Origin: JAEUOS01 sp965279115
Lineage (GTDB): Bacteria > Pseudomonadota > Gammaproteobacteria > Burkholderiales > JAEUOS01
DNA length: 64,000 bases
Direction: 5' to 3'
NCBI GenBank assembly: GCA_965279115.1
Contig: OZ257137.1
Location: forward strand, 4,650,001 to 4,714,000
Below the pieces are notes generated by a model that was not told the DNA's origin, did no database searches, and saw only the letters and a program-made list of their open reading frames with translations. The position numbers were made by a program, and so were the translations under genes. This document shows, one piece after another, positions 58,034 through 64,000 of the stretch (position 1 is the first letter of the stretch; the number at the start of each line of letters is the position of its first letter).

Positions 58034-58831
58034 ATGTCCCGCAGAATCATCGATCTCTCGATCTATCTCGAAAACGACGTCGTGTCCGATCCCCCGTCCT
58101 TCGCGCCGAAGATCGAGTACTTCAACCACGAGAACTCGTTTCACCAGATGGAGCCGTTTTTCCCGGGCCTGAAGCAGTCGGACCTGCCGGATTCGGCGGT
58201 ATGGGCGGTGGAGCAGATTTCGCTCTCCACCCATAACGGCACGCACCTCGACGCGCCCTACCATTTCCATCCGACCATGAACAAGGGCGAGCGCTCGATC
58301 ACCATCGACGAGGTGGATCTCGACTGGTGCTTCCAGCCCGGCGTCAAGCTCGACTTCCGCCACCTCGGAGACGGCTACGTCGTCACCGCAGACGATGTCG
58401 AGGCGGAATTGAAGCGCATCGGCCATACCTTGAAGCCGCTGGAAATCGTGGTCATCAACACCCGCGCCGCCTCGCGCTACGGCCATAACGACTACGTCAG
58501 CGCAGGCTGCGGCATGGGCTACGAGGCCACCATGTACCTGTTGGAGCGCGGTGTGCGCCTGACCGGCACCGATGCCTGGAGCTGGGACGCGCCCTTCGTG
58601 CATACCGCGAAAAAATACGCCGAGAGCCACGATGCCTCGCTGATATGGGAAGGCCACAAGGCCGGGCGCGACATCGGCTACTGCCACATCGAGAAGCTGC
58701 ACAACCTCGAGGCGCTGCCGTCGGACGGTTTCATCATCTCGTGCTTTCCGCACAAGATCCGCGGCGCTTCCGCCGGTTGGACCCGCGCGGTGGCCATCAT
58801 CGACCCGCGCATGCAGGCCTTGTTCGCCTAG
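58034..58831 (+). CDS. Cyclase-family metal-dependent hydrolase (KynB-like)
   Basis: The 265-residue product has the family motif HNGTHLDAPYHF, whose His and Asp residues bind zinc in kynurenine formamidase and isatin hydrolase, plus RIIDLSIYLENDVVSDPPSF at the start and a second metal-site region with GHNDYVSAGCGMGYEATMYL. Members hydrolyse amides, lactams or cyclic compounds. The substrate is unknown; linkage to a TRAP importer and FAH-family gene suggests a carboxylic acid. GAAGGAG lies seven bases before ATG 58034. It is convergent with the IclR gene. Confidence 0.87.
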   Translation: MSRRIIDLSIYLENDVVSDPPSFAPKIEYFNHENSFHQMEPFFPGLKQSDLPDSAVWAVEQISLSTHNGTHLDAPYHFHPTMNKGERSITIDEVDLDWCFQPGVKLDFRHLGDGYVVTADDVEAELKRIGHTLKPLEIVVINTRAASRYGHNDYVSAGCGMGYEATMYLLERGVRLTGTDAWSWDAPFVHTAKKYAESHDASLIWEGHKAGRDIGYCHIEKLHNLEALPSDGFIISCFPHKIRGASAGWTRAVAIIDPRMQALFA

Positions 58832-58840
58832 GTTGCCGCG

Positions 58841-59599
58841 CTAGATCAGGTCGCGCAGGGCGCGCGCCGCCTTTTGCAGGGCGGGCACGCAGCGGGCGAT
58901 GGCCTCCTCGGTGGTGCAGGTGGATTCGGCCATCGAAATGCCGAGTGCGCCGATGGTCTCGCCATGGCTGTCGGTAAGCGGTACGGCGATGCCGCGCAAG
59001 CCTGCTTCGTACTGGCTCTCTATGGCGGCATAGCCGCGTGCGCCGGCCTCCCGGACTTCGGCCGCGAAGGCGCTTCTTGAAGCGACCGTGCGCGGCGTAT
59101 GGTGAGTGAACGCCAGGCCCGCCAGCCATGCGTCGAACACGGCACGCGGCATGCCGGCCGCGATGACCCGTCCCGCGGCCGTCACATGCACCGGCAGGCG
59201 CGTGCCGGGTTCGATGGCCGTGCTCATCAGGCGCGCCACGTTCGCGCGCGCCGCATACACGATGTCGTGGCCGTCGAGCAGCGCGAGGTTGCTCGATTCA
59301 TTGACTTCCGCCGTGATGCCCTGCAGGAAGGGGCGCACCGTGCGCGGCAGGCGCGCCGAACCCAGGTAGGAATAGCCCAGCGCCAGCACCTTGGGCGTCA
59401 GCCAGTAGGCGCGCCCGTCGGTGGCGGCATACCCGGCGTGGTTGAGGGTGATCAGGAAGCGGCGAGCGGCGGCGCGGCTGATGCCCACCCTGGCGGCCAG
59501 TTCGCTGGCCGTGAGCAACGGGGTGGAATCGGAAAACGCCGTGATGACCGAGAGCCCGGTGATGAAGCCCTCGATCAGGTCCGCCTTGCGCGGTGCCAC
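58841..59599 (-). CDS. IclR-family transcriptional regulator
   Basis: This protein has an N-terminal winged helix (ADLIEGFITGLSVITAF, LTASELAARVGISRAAARRFLITLNHAGYAA) and the IclR effector domain with NESSNLALLDGHDIVYAARANV, HVTAAGRVIAAG, and GYAAIESQYEAGLRGIAVPLTDSHGETIGALGISM. It resembles regulators of beta-ketoadipate and quinate or shikimate catabolism (PcaR/PobR branch). The start is placed at GTG 59599 (252 residues), because the open frame upstream runs through the palindromic operator at 59651-59675 and offers no ATG; the start remains uncertain. It is divergent from the HPPD-like gene, which it probably controls. Confidence 0.85.
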   Translation of the reverse strand: MAPRKADLIEGFITGLSVITAFSDSTPLLTASELAARVGISRAAARRFLITLNHAGYAATDGRAYWLTPKVLALGYSYLGSARLPRTVRPFLQGITAEVNESSNLALLDGHDIVYAARANVARLMSTAIEPGTRLPVHVTAAGRVIAAGMPRAVFDAWLAGLAFTHHTPRTVASRSAFAAEVREAGARGYAAIESQYEAGLRGIAVPLTDSHGETIGALGISMAESTCTTEEAIARCVPALQKAARALRDLI

Positions 59600-59650
59600 C
59601 GATGGCGCGGCGCTGCGGCTTGACGTTGGTCGGGAAATGTTATCTAATAA

Positions 59651-59675
59651 TCGCACAGTGGTGCGATATTCGCAC
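59651..59675. promoter_or_regulatory. Palindromic operator, probably for the IclR regulator
   Basis: TCGCAC (59651-59656) and GTGCGA (59661-59666) form a perfect inverted repeat with a four-base spacer. A third half-site TTCGCAC follows at 59669-59675. The array lies between the divergent IclR and HPPD-like genes, the classical place for an IclR operator, in a locally AT-rich stretch. Confidence 0.7.
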
Positions 59676-59762
59676 AAACCAAAGCCAGCCGCAAGCGACA
59701 ATCATGCGATCGGACGTTCCGGGCAGCGCACTCGGGGCGGCTACGAGCGAGGAGACCCAGGC

Positions 59763-60650
59763 GTGACAGCTGCCGAGCAAAATCCGGAACCCACCAATCC
59801 CGTGGGCATCGACGGCATCGAGTTCGTCGAATTCGCCACCTCGCAGCCGCAGGCGCTCGGCGCGGTATTGCAGATGATGGGTTTCGCGCCGGTGGCGCGC
59901 CATCGCTCGCGCGAAGTCATGTTGTACCGCCAGGGGGCGATGAACCTGATCGTCAATGCCCATCCCGACGTGCTCGCCGCGCTTGGCGCCACTGACGGCC
60001 AGCCTGCGATCGCCGCCATCGCGCTTCGGGTGCGCGACGCAGGCTTCGCCTGGCGCCATTCGGTCGAGCGCGGCGCGTGGCCGCGCCCGGCCGCGACCTC
60101 GGCCATGGAACTCAACATCCCGGCTATCCACGGCGTGGGTGGCAGCCTGATCTACTTTGTCGATCGTTACCGCGACTTCAGCATCTACGACGTCGACTTC
60201 GTGCCGCTGCCGAGCGTGGACCTGCAGCCCCGGGCGGTGGCCGGTCTGCATTACTTCGGCGTGGTGCAGACCATCGCCGCGGAGCGCACCGACGCCTGGC
60301 TGGATTTCTACCGCCACCTGTTCGGCTTCACCATCCTGCCGCTGGGCACGCACTTCGGCATCCTGCCCAAGGGCACGCTGCTGGAAAGCCCCTGCCGCAA
60401 GTTCTACCTGCAATTGATCGAACCGCCGCCCGGTGCCGACGACATTGTCTGGGACGAGAGCCTCCTGCGGGTGGGCCTGGGAACCCCGGACGTGGTGGCA
60501 GCAACGCGCGCGCTCAAGGAGCGCGGCGTGGTATTCGTCGACCGCGAGCCGGTGCAGCCGAGCGACAAGGGCGCGCTGACCCAGGGTTACCTGGGCACGG
60601 TCAGTTTCGAACTGGTGCACAGCCACATCATGGCGGCGGGCGGCGCGTGA
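59763..60650 (+). CDS. HPPD-like VOC protein (QuiC C-terminal-domain type)
   Basis: The 295-residue protein has two vicinal-oxygen-chelate halves: GIDGIEFVEFATSQPQALGAVLQMMGFAPVARHRSREVMLYRQG (N-terminal) and AGLHYFGVVQTIAAERTDAWLDFYRHLFGFTILP (C-terminal). In 4-hydroxyphenylpyruvate dioxygenase the iron ligands are His, His and Glu. Here His163 (GLHYF) and Glu283 (SFELVHSH) are present, but the second His is replaced (LLRVGLGTPDV, Arg236/Val237). It may not be a functional dioxygenase. In QuiC-type dehydroshikimate dehydratases such a domain is fused to a TIM barrel like the next gene's product. Start GTG 59763 has AGGAG about nine bases upstream. Confidence 0.78.
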   Translation: MTAAEQNPEPTNPVGIDGIEFVEFATSQPQALGAVLQMMGFAPVARHRSREVMLYRQGAMNLIVNAHPDVLAALGATDGQPAIAAIALRVRDAGFAWRHSVERGAWPRPAATSAMELNIPAIHGVGGSLIYFVDRYRDFSIYDVDFVPLPSVDLQPRAVAGLHYFGVVQTIAAERTDAWLDFYRHLFGFTILPLGTHFGILPKGTLLESPCRKFYLQLIEPPPGADDIVWDESLLRVGLGTPDVVAATRALKERGVVFVDREPVQPSDKGALTQGYLGTVSFELVHSHIMAAGGA

Positions 60651-60678
60651 GCGCGGCGCAACCGGAGGCACAGGCGCG

Positions 60679-61554
60679 ATGAACCAGGACCGCTTCGGCA
60701 TGGACACCATCACGCTGGCCGGGCCGCTCGAGGCCAAACTGCGCGCGGTCAAGGCGGCGGGCTTTTCGCAGATCATGCTCATGGCGCGCGACATCGCCGG
60801 GCATCCGGATGGCGAGGCCGCGGCGATCCGCATGGTGCGCGAGAGCGGGCTGCGCGTCACCGGATTCCAGGTCATGCGCGATTTCGAAGGCCTCACCGGC
60901 AACCTGCACGACTACAAGGTCGACATCGCCATGGCCATGCTGGAGATGTGCAAGGCGCTGGGTTCGAACCTGCTGCTGGTGTGTTCGTCCACCTCGACCC
61001 ATGCCAGCGGCGACATCGACGCCGTGGTGGCCGACCTTTCCAAGCTGGCCATGCTGGCCGTGCCGATGAACGTGCGCATCGCCTACGAGGCGCTGTCCTG
61101 GGGGCGGCACGTCAACGAGTACATGCAAAGCTGGGAGATCGTCGCCCGGGCCGGACGCGCCAACCTGGGACTGGCGCTGGACTCCTTCCATATCCTGGCG
61201 GCGGGGTCCGATATCGCGGATTTCGAGGAAATCGATCCGCAGAAGCTTTTCCTGGTCCAGTTGTCCGACTTCATGTGGCACGAAACCCCTTCATTCGAGG
61301 AGCGCCGCGAGACCGCGCGCCACTTCCGCGTCTTCCCCGGCGAAGGCGTGCACAGCGCCGAGGTTGCGGGTATGCTTCGCGCGCTGGACGCCATGGGGTA
61401 CCAGGGCGACTACAGTTTCGAGGTGTTCAACGACGACTACGTGCAGTTGCCGCTGCCGGTGGTGACAGCACGTGCGATGCGCTCGGTGCAGTGGCTTCTG
61501 GGCCAGGTGCCGCGCCGCAGCCTGCCGCTCCGGCAGCGCCACGCGGGCGCGTGA
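60679..61554 (+). CDS. Sugar phosphate isomerase/epimerase-type TIM barrel, dehydroshikimate dehydratase-like
   Basis: This 291-residue protein matches the N-terminal half of QuiC/AsbF-type 3-dehydroshikimate dehydratases: GFSQIMLMARDIAG, VTGFQVMRDFEGL, ALGSNLLLVCSS, IAYEALSWGRHVNEYMQSWEIV with the first metal Glu, LGLALDSFHIL with the Asp/His pair, FLVQLSD with the Gln/Asp site, FRVFPGEGVH and FEVFNDDY with the last metal Glu. Such enzymes turn 3-dehydroshikimate into protocatechuate. It follows the HPPD-like gene by 28 bases, so the pair looks like a split, order-reversed QuiC. Length is that of the isolated barrel. Confidence 0.82.
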   Translation: MNQDRFGMDTITLAGPLEAKLRAVKAAGFSQIMLMARDIAGHPDGEAAAIRMVRESGLRVTGFQVMRDFEGLTGNLHDYKVDIAMAMLEMCKALGSNLLLVCSSTSTHASGDIDAVVADLSKLAMLAVPMNVRIAYEALSWGRHVNEYMQSWEIVARAGRANLGLALDSFHILAAGSDIADFEEIDPQKLFLVQLSDFMWHETPSFEERRETARHFRVFPGEGVHSAEVAGMLRALDAMGYQGDYSFEVFNDDYVQLPLPVVTARAMRSVQWLLGQVPRRSLPLRQRHAGA

Positions 61555-61616
61555 ACCCCGATACGCTTTCAACGATTCGAAGCAAACGCAGCACGCAGGT
61601 CAAACAAGGAGACAGC

Positions 61617-62753
61617 ATGAAAAAGGCAATACTCGCACTGGCCATGACGGCCTTCACCGCCGCGCCGGCATTCGCGCAGCAAACCATCAAGATCGCCAAC
61701 ATCGTCGAGTTGTCCGGCCCCGGCACCACCTCGGGCACCAACTTCAAGGACGGCGTGCTCCTGGCGGTCAAGGAAATCAACGCCGCCGGCGGCATTCTCG
61801 GCAAGAAGATCGAGACCACCACCAACGACACGCAAAGCAACCCGGGTGTTGCCAAGGGGCTCACCCAGAAGGCAATCGACCAGGATGTGTTCGCCATCTT
61901 CGGGCCGGTGTTCTCGGGCTCCATCATGGTGAGCATGGCCGAGTCGCGCCGCGCCGAGATCCCCAACTTCACCGGTGGCGAGGCCGCGGCGATCACCCAG
62001 CAGGGCAATCCCTACGTGTTCCGCACCAGCTTCACCCAGGCCACGGCGATGCCGAAGATCGCGCGCTACATCACCGACACGGCGAAATTCAAGACCATCA
62101 GCCTGATCTACGTGAACAACGACTTCGGCAAGGGCGGCCGCGAGATGCTGATGAAGGCGCTGGAAAAGTCGCCGACCAAGATCGTGACCGACATTTCCAC
62201 CGACTCCGGGCAGATCGACTTTTCGGCCGCGGTGCTCAAGGCCAAGGGGGCCAACCCTGACGCCATTTTCGTCTACACCAACGAGGAAGAGTCGGCCCGG
62301 GCGCTGCGCGAGTTGCGCAAGCAGGGCTGGACCAAGCCGGTGGTCGGTGAAACGGTCCTCACCAGCCAGAAGGTGATCGAGCTCGCGGGTGAAGCCGCCA
62401 ACGGCGCGATCGCCCATGTGGGCCTGACGGTGGATGCGCCCTTGCCGGCGATTCGCGCCTTCCGCGCCAAGTTCGAGCGCGAGTACAAGTACATCTCGGA
62501 CCATAACGGCATGAAAGGCTATTCCGGCGTCTACGCGCTCAAGGCCGCCATCGAGAAGGTCGGCAAGCTCGACCGCAAGGCCGTGGCCGTTGCGATGAAG
62601 ACCCTCAAGGTCAAGGCCGCCGACCAGCCCGGCATCCTGATGGATGTCGAGTTCGACAAGAACGGCGACCTCGACCGCGACAGCTTCCTCACCGAAGTCA
62701 AGGGTGGCAAGCAGGAAGTCGTCGCCACCATCCCGCCGCTGTCGAAGAAGTAA
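61617..62753 (+). CDS. Branched-chain amino acid-type ABC binding protein (LivJ-like)
   Basis: The 378-residue product has a signal peptide (cleavage near AFAQQ) and the LivJ-type fold: IKIANIVELSGPGTTSGTNFKDGVLLAVKEINAAGGILGKKIE, QDVFAIFGPVFSGSIMVSM with the ligand-binding loop, and GKGGREMLMKALEKS. In catabolic clusters of Burkholderiales such proteins often bind aromatic acids rather than branched-chain amino acids. AAGGAG lies seven bases before ATG 61617. A perfect 12-bp hairpin follows the gene before livH. Confidence 0.9.
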   Translation: MKKAILALAMTAFTAAPAFAQQTIKIANIVELSGPGTTSGTNFKDGVLLAVKEINAAGGILGKKIETTTNDTQSNPGVAKGLTQKAIDQDVFAIFGPVFSGSIMVSMAESRRAEIPNFTGGEAAAITQQGNPYVFRTSFTQATAMPKIARYITDTAKFKTISLIYVNNDFGKGGREMLMKALEKSPTKIVTDISTDSGQIDFSAAVLKAKGANPDAIFVYTNEEESARALRELRKQGWTKPVVGETVLTSQKVIELAGEAANGAIAHVGLTVDAPLPAIRAFRAKFEREYKYISDHNGMKGYSGVYALKAAIEKVGKLDRKAVAVAMKTLKVKAADQPGILMDVEFDKNGDLDRDSFLTEVKGGKQEVVATIPPLSKK

Positions 62754-62765
62754 TTCCGGTAAACG

Positions 62766-62808
62766 TCAGGCCGCGCCGCTTTCGCCAACGCGGAAGGGCG
62801 CGGCCTGA
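62766..62808 (+). other. Stable hairpin between livJ and livH
   Basis: TCAGGCCGCGCC (62766-62777) and GGCGCGGCCTGA (62797-62808) form a perfect 12-bp stem with a 19-base loop. No T-run follows. Such hairpins after binding-protein genes often protect the upstream mRNA or lower transcription into the permease genes. Confidence 0.75.
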
Positions 62809-62835
62809 TGGCGCGCGTGTCGCGCCGGAGACACC

Positions 62836-63711
62836 ATGACCGACTTTCTGCAACTGTTCTTCAGCGGCATGGCCACGGGCAGCATTTACGCCCTGGCCGC
62901 GCTGGGATTTACGCTCCTGTGGCAGGCCTCGGGCACGATCAACTTCGCCCAGGGCGAATTCGTCATGCTGCCGGCCTTCGCCATGGTGGGTTTTCTGGCG
63001 GCCGGCGCGCCGCTGGCGCTTGCCTTCCTGCTCACCGTCGGACTCGCCATCTTCGTGCTGGGCTGGGCCTTCAAGCGCGGCGTGGTCGATCCGCTGTTCC
63101 GCCACGGCATGATGCCGATCGTGGTGGCCACCATCGGCCTGTCGATCGCCTTGTCCAACGGCGTGCGCGCGGGCTACAGCGCGGAAGCGCATCCGTTTGC
63201 CGGCATGTTCCCGGACCGCATTTTCAACATCGCCGGCGTGACCATCACGCTGGCGGATTTCGGCACCCTCGCATTCGCACTGCTTTTGGTGGTGGCCACC
63301 CAGTCGTTTCTCGCGCGCACCGTCACCGGCCGGGCCATGCAGGCGGTGGCGCAGAACACCGAGTCGGCCACCGTGCTGGGCATCAACGTGCCGCGCATGA
63401 TCTTCTACACCTTCGCCATCAATGCGGTGCTGGCCTGTGCGGCGGCGCTCCTGGTGACGCCGGTGTACCTGGCCAAGTTCGACATGGGCGTGTCGCTCGG
63501 CACCAAGGCGTTTTTCGCCGCCGTGATCGGCGGCTTCAACAACTCGCGCGGGGCGCTGCTGGGCGGCGTGATCGTCGGCGTGGGCGAGAACCTCGCCGCC
63601 GCGTATGTGTCGCCGCAGTACAAGGACGCGGTGGCGCTGGCGCTTTTCATGGTGGTGATCCTGTTCAAGCCGCAAGGGCTGATGGGGCGCAAGGAAGAGC
63701 GCAAGGTCTGA
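62836..63711 (+). CDS. Branched-chain amino acid-type ABC permease (LivH-like)
   Basis: This 291-residue permease has about eight helices and LivH motifs: GSIYALAALGFTLLWQASGTINFAQGEFVML, IGLSIALSNGVRAGYSAE, RAMQAVAQNTESATVLGINVPRM (EAA-type loop), KAFFAAVIGGFNNSRGALLGGVIVGVGENL. It forms the channel with LivM. It ends four bases before the livM start. Confidence 0.93.
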   Translation: MTDFLQLFFSGMATGSIYALAALGFTLLWQASGTINFAQGEFVMLPAFAMVGFLAAGAPLALAFLLTVGLAIFVLGWAFKRGVVDPLFRHGMMPIVVATIGLSIALSNGVRAGYSAEAHPFAGMFPDRIFNIAGVTITLADFGTLAFALLLVVATQSFLARTVTGRAMQAVAQNTESATVLGINVPRMIFYTFAINAVLACAAALLVTPVYLAKFDMGVSLGTKAFFAAVIGGFNNSRGALLGGVIVGVGENLAAAYVSPQYKDAVALALFMVVILFKPQGLMGRKEERKV

Positions 63712-63715
63712 CGCC

Positions 63716-64000
63716 ATGAACAAACGCAAGCTCATTCTCGCGCTGGTTGCCCTGGCCGCAATGCTGGTGGCGCCGCATTTCCTCAAGAGCTACGGCCTGT
63801 ACCTCCTGACCTACTGGCTGGTGTTCATCCTGGCCACCATGGGGCTCAACCTGACAGTGGGTTACGCCGGCCAGAAGTCGCTGGGCCACGCGGCGTTTTT
63901 CGGCATCGGCGCCTATACCGTGGCCATCATGATGAAGGCTGGCATGTCCTTCTGGCTGGGCCTGCCGGCGGCGGCGGCATTGTGTTTCGTGGTGGGACTG
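63716..64000 (+). CDS. Branched-chain amino acid-type ABC permease (LivM-like), 3' end outside window
   Basis: ATG 63716 opens a frame of 95 codons that runs off the window. The visible part has two or three membrane helices and the LivM motif VFILATMGLNLTVGYAGQKSLGHAAFFGIGAYTVAI. It is the partner of LivH, and the LivG/LivF ATPase genes should follow beyond the edge. Confidence 0.92.
   Translation, partial: MNKRKLILALVALAAMLVAPHFLKSYGLYLLTYWLVFILATMGLNLTVGYAGQKSLGHAAFFGIGAYTVAIMMKAGMSFWLGLPAAAALCFVVGL

Noticed and set aside
59763..60650. A functional 4-hydroxyphenylpyruvate dioxygenase (hpd)
   Set aside because: The second iron-ligand His is missing and the protein is shorter than typical enzymes. 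The neighbouring QuiC-like barrel explains it better.
1..64000. Mobile elements, CRISPR arrays, tRNA or rRNA genes
   Set aside because: No transposase, integrase, regular spaced repeats, or tRNA- or rRNA-like segments were seen on reading the window. A dedicated tRNA and CRISPR scan was not possible.

Overview
The window is GC-rich chromosomal DNA with tightly packed genes, many joined by ATGA-type stop/start overlaps. The gene content fits a betaproteobacterium, probably of the order Burkholderiales. The evidence is a Bug-type tripartite tricarboxylate transporter (TTT) receptor, a CysB-type regulator, ETF:ubiquinone oxidoreductase, acetoacetyl-CoA synthetase with SCOT, TRAP and Liv transporters, and many solute-binding proteins. 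No rRNA, tRNA, CRISPR array, insertion sequence or phage gene was recognised. Species cannot be fixed from this window.

Left edge to 7.0 kb: a truncated hot-dog thioesterase, a Bug receptor translationally coupled to a BMP-type binding protein without signal peptide, a yajQ/tandem-retropepsin pair on the minus strand, murB overlapping a heme oxygenase, and a group A FAD monooxygenase.

7.0 to 24.2 kb: the most distinctive block, which looks like a catabolic cluster for a nitrogen-rich ring or ureide. It has two PuuE/allantoinase-type deacetylases at its ends, a THI5/NMT1-type binding protein, an AllA-type ureidoglycolate lyase, two paralogous flavin monooxygenases, an ATZ/TRZ amidohydrolase, a polar amino acid type ABC transporter, a Rieske oxygenase, a RutB-type amidohydrolase, a nitrilase, a 3-hydroxyisobutyrate-dehydrogenase-like enzyme, a LysR regulator, a cyanuric acid hydrolase/barbiturase-family enzyme and an alpha/beta-hydrolase lacking its nucleophile. 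The combination fits oxygenation, ring opening by an amidohydrolase, then stepwise C-N hydrolysis of an unknown substrate.

24.2 to 35.4 kb: an orphan HlyD adaptor; a minus-strand group with a cupin, an HpaB-family flavoprotein, an SDR, an oligopeptide-type binding protein and cysB; then TonB and an FbpBC-like iron transporter with Fur-box-like sites.

35.4 to 48.8 kb: a hypothetical gene with a tandem duplication at its stop codon, argE overlapping a dppBCDF-type transporter that lacks its binding protein, an aldehyde dehydrogenase, ppa, an MscS channel with a cyclic-nucleotide domain, ETF-QO, an old yellow enzyme and an SDR.

49.0 to 53.1 kb: a ketone-body module (thioesterase, acetoacetyl-CoA synthetase, scoAB) closed by a bidirectional terminator.

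53.1 to 64.0 kb: a cupin with a histone-H1-like tail, an FAH-family hydrolase, a TRAP transporter, a metal-dependent cyclase, an IclR regulator facing a palindromic operator, an HPPD-like VOC protein with a dehydroshikimate-dehydratase-like TIM barrel (a split QuiC arrangement), and livJ-livH-livM running off the window. This block looks like uptake and catabolism of aromatic or hydroaromatic acids.
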